A DNA stretch of 33,637 bases from Archangiaceae bacterium (GTDB lineage: Bacteria; Myxococcota; Myxococcia; Myxococcales; Myxococcaceae). Below the pieces are notes generated by a model. That model was not told the origin of the DNA and made no database searches. It saw only the letters and a list, made by a program, of their open reading frames with translations. The translations under genes and the position numbers were made by a program. Position 1 is the stretch's first letter. Each line of letters begins with the position of its first letter. Below are positions 31,985 through 33,637 of this stretch, one piece after another. The DNA lies in contig JAACJQ010000235.1 in NCBI GenBank assembly GCA_016879935.1, positions 1 to 33,637 of the forward strand, written 5' to 3'.

Positions 31985-33520
31985 ATGCGCCTGGGTCTCG
32001 TGCTGTCGCTGCTGGCTCTCCCGGTCTTCGCTGAAGCCCCAACCCTCGCTCCGCCGACCGCGGGCCACTTCGTCATCGACGCCACGGGCACGCTGCGCCG
32101 CGACACGCTCGACGCCCTCGACGCCATCGGCGCGACCATCAACGCCTCTGACTTCGGTCAGCTCGGCGTCGTCGTCGTGCACACCACGTCAGGGGCCGTG
32201 CCCCGCGAGTTCGCCACCTCGCTGTTCAACTTCTGGGGCATTGGCAACACGGGCCGCAACGACGGGGTGCTGCTCTTCCTCGCGCTCGACGATCGCAAAG
32301 CCGAGATCGTCGTCGGCTCGTCGACCCCGCTCTCGCAGTTCGTCACCGACCGCATCATGCGCGACGACATCATCGCGAACATGAAGCGCAAAGACCCCGA
32401 CGCCGCGCTGCTCGCCGCCGCGCGTTCGGTGCAGCAGGCGCTCGCGCAGGCCTCGCCCACGGTGGTGGTGCCGTCGCAGGCGCCGGTCGCCAGAGAGGTC
32501 GACGAGGCGCTCGCGCCGTACGTGCGCAAGGAGAAGGCCTTTCCCGACCGCACGCCTCGCCAGTGGGTCTTCGACCTCGCGGGAACCCTCTCGGCCTCGG
32601 AGCGCGCGCAGCTCGAGGTGCTCAGCGCCGGGCTCTATGGCGAAGGCAAAGGCCGGCTCGTCTTCCTGCACGTTCGCCGGAACGGCTCGTGGCCATCGCT
32701 CTCGCAGCTCGTCGATGCCCTCGAGGTGCAGCTGCGCGTGGGCACGCCGCTCGCCGTGGTCGCGCTCGACTCCGCGCACGACGACGCCATCATCAAGGTG
32801 CCACCGTCGTACCTGCCGGGCGATTGGGAGCTTCAGCAGGTCGGCCACGTGCTCTCTGAAATGGAGCGCCCCGGCTCGGCCATCGAACGGCTGACCGCTG
32901 GCGGAACCGTCGTCGACCAGGCGCTGCGCTGGAAGATTCCGTCGCGGCCCATCGCCGACGTCGTGTCCGATGGCGTTCGGCGGCTGGGCGCGTTCCTCTG
33001 GGGCGGGCTGGCGGCGCTCGTCGTCGGGCTCCTCGTCTGGTTGCGCCGGTGGAATCGAAACCGCCCGCGTGTCTGCGAGGCCTGCAGCCAGCCTCGCGAG
33101 CGCCTGAGTGACGAGCTCGAAGACGCGCATCTCTCGAGCGGACAGCAGAAAGAGGAGTCGCTCGGCAGCGTCGACTACGACGTGTGGCGCTGCGGCCGGT
33201 GCAACGACACGCTCGTGCTGCGTTACGGCGCGTTCTTCTCGAGCTACGGCACCTGCTCGAGCTGCAACTTCAAGACGGCCCAGTCGTCGTCCACCACGCT
33301 GCGCCACGCGACCGAGTACAGCGGCGGTCTCGTCGAGGTGACCGAGCGGTGCTCCAACTGCTCGCACGTGCGCACGTACCAGCGCACCACCGCGCGAATC
33401 ACTCGCAGCTCCAGCTCGTCGTCGAGCTCTTCGTGGTCGTCGTCGTCGCGGTCGAGTTCGTCGAGCAGCAGCTACGGCGGCGGGCGCAGCTCGGGCGGAG
33501 GCAGCTCAGGCAGCTGGTAG
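31985..33520 (+). CDS. TPM-domain membrane protein with zinc ribbons and Ser/Gly-rich tail
   Basis: The 511-residue protein starts with a signal peptide (MRLGLVLSLLALPVFA). It has a TPM (TLP18.3/Psb32/MOLO-1) domain at about 25-150, with GQLGVVVVHT, FNFWGIGNTGRNDGVLLFLA and KAEIVVG. A second, more diverged TPM-like unit lies at about 180-310 (WVFDLAGTLSASERAQLEVL). A membrane helix (about 335-352, LWGGLAALVVGLLVWL) is followed by a cytoplasmic part with four CxxC knuckles: CEAC 364, CGRC 403, CSSC 424 and CSNC 456, which could form two interleaved zinc ribbons. The tail is Ser-rich and ends in GGGRSSGGGSSGSW, typical of the family. The domain's function in bacteria is poorly known; membrane-protein quality control or turnover is suggested. 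ATG 31985 is chosen; 31976 is a possible alternative. Confidence 0.84.
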   Translation: MRLGLVLSLLALPVFAEAPTLAPPTAGHFVIDATGTLRRDTLDALDAIGATINASDFGQLGVVVVHTTSGAVPREFATSLFNFWGIGNTGRNDGVLLFLALDDRKAEIVVGSSTPLSQFVTDRIMRDDIIANMKRKDPDAALLAAARSVQQALAQASPTVVVPSQAPVAREVDEALAPYVRKEKAFPDRTPRQWVFDLAGTLSASERAQLEVLSAGLYGEGKGRLVFLHVRRNGSWPSLSQLVDALEVQLRVGTPLAVVALDSAHDDAIIKVPPSYLPGDWELQQVGHVLSEMERPGSAIERLTAGGTVVDQALRWKIPSRPIADVVSDGVRRLGAFLWGGLAALVVGLLVWLRRWNRNRPRVCEACSQPRERLSDELEDAHLSSGQQKEESLGSVDYDVWRCGRCNDTLVLRYGAFFSSYGTCSSCNFKTAQSSSTTLRHATEYSGGLVEVTERCSNCSHVRTYQRTTARITRSSSSSSSSSWSSSSRSSSSSSSYGGGRSSGGGSSGSW

Positions 33521-33583
33521 CTGGTTTTCCCAGTTCGACTCCGCGTTCGCGAGCCAACGTCGCCGCGGCACGGTGGGGACGTG

Positions 33584-33637
33584 ATGACGGAGCCGCCGCT
33601 CCTCAGGCTCGCTCTCGCTTCGTCTCACGCGTTTCCC
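33584..33637 (+). CDS. Possible first codons of a further gene (runs off window)
   Basis: An ATG preceded by GTG and by GGTGGGGAC opens a frame of 18 codons to the window edge (MTEPPLLRLALASSHAFP). It lies 63 nt after the TPM gene on the same strand. The stretch is too short to support a protein; it may be noncoding. Nothing else was seen in 33521-33637. Confidence 0.22.
   Translation, partial: MTEPPLLRLALASSHAFP

Noticed and set aside
33405-33475. TCG/AGC-rich low-complexity stretch considered as a microsatellite
   Set aside because: It encodes the Ser-rich tail typical of TPM proteins, in frame and followed by the family's Gly-Ser-Trp ending.

Overview
The window is GC-rich, with G/C-ending codons throughout, very tight gene packing and frequent GTG or TTG starts. 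Several features point to a myxobacterium (Myxococcota, probably Cystobacterineae-like). These are a C-terminal MYXO-CTERM-type sorting tail on a Gly-Asp ('DGG') stalk, a TIGR02996-type repeat-companion domain, many small lipoproteins, and very large secreted Ig-repeat proteins. The assignment rests on these protein traits only. No rRNA, tRNA, CRISPR array, transposase, integrase or phage gene was recognised.

Layout. 1-3.4 kb: the 3' end of pyruvate phosphate dikinase, an HDOD signalling protein on the opposite strand, and a divergent TenA/PqqC-like (heme-oxygenase-fold) protein. An 18-bp perfect palindrome lies between the last two. 3.4-9.8 kb: a 2142-residue predicted lipoprotein with carboxypeptidase-regulatory-like repeats, Ig-like repeats, one fibronectin III domain and a beta-propeller-like C-terminus. 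9.9-11.9 kb: an ankyrin-repeat protein and a small secreted protein. 11.9-18.6 kb: eukaryotic-type isoleucyl-tRNA synthetase (TTG start), a zinc-ribbon membrane protein and aminopeptidase N. 18.6-20.7 kb: a small operon of a lipoprotein, an unrecognised protein interrupted by a one-base frameshift, and a lipoprotein c-type cytochrome. 20.7-23.6 kb: an opposite-strand operon of M23 peptidase, FAD monooxygenase and AraC regulator. 23.9-29.2 kb: a 1787-residue MYXO-CTERM surface protein with 13 Ig-like modules. 29.2-33.6 kb: a methyltransferase-like protein and TetR regulator, a divergent Coq4-like membrane protein, a small Cys-rich lipoprotein, a TPM-domain/zinc-ribbon membrane protein, and possibly the first codons of another gene.

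How it fits together. The housekeeping genes (ppdK, ileS, pepN) are interspersed with cell-envelope and lineage-specific genes. There is no sign of an acquired island. The most interesting points are the modular duplication in the 1787-residue surface protein, the Coq4-type HDxxHx11E motif on a membrane-anchored protein next to a TetR regulator, the frameshifted gene at 19-20.2 kb, candidate operators in three divergent intergenic regions, and six convergent gene pairs whose ends overlap or nearly touch. I did not find a convincing new multi-gene system.
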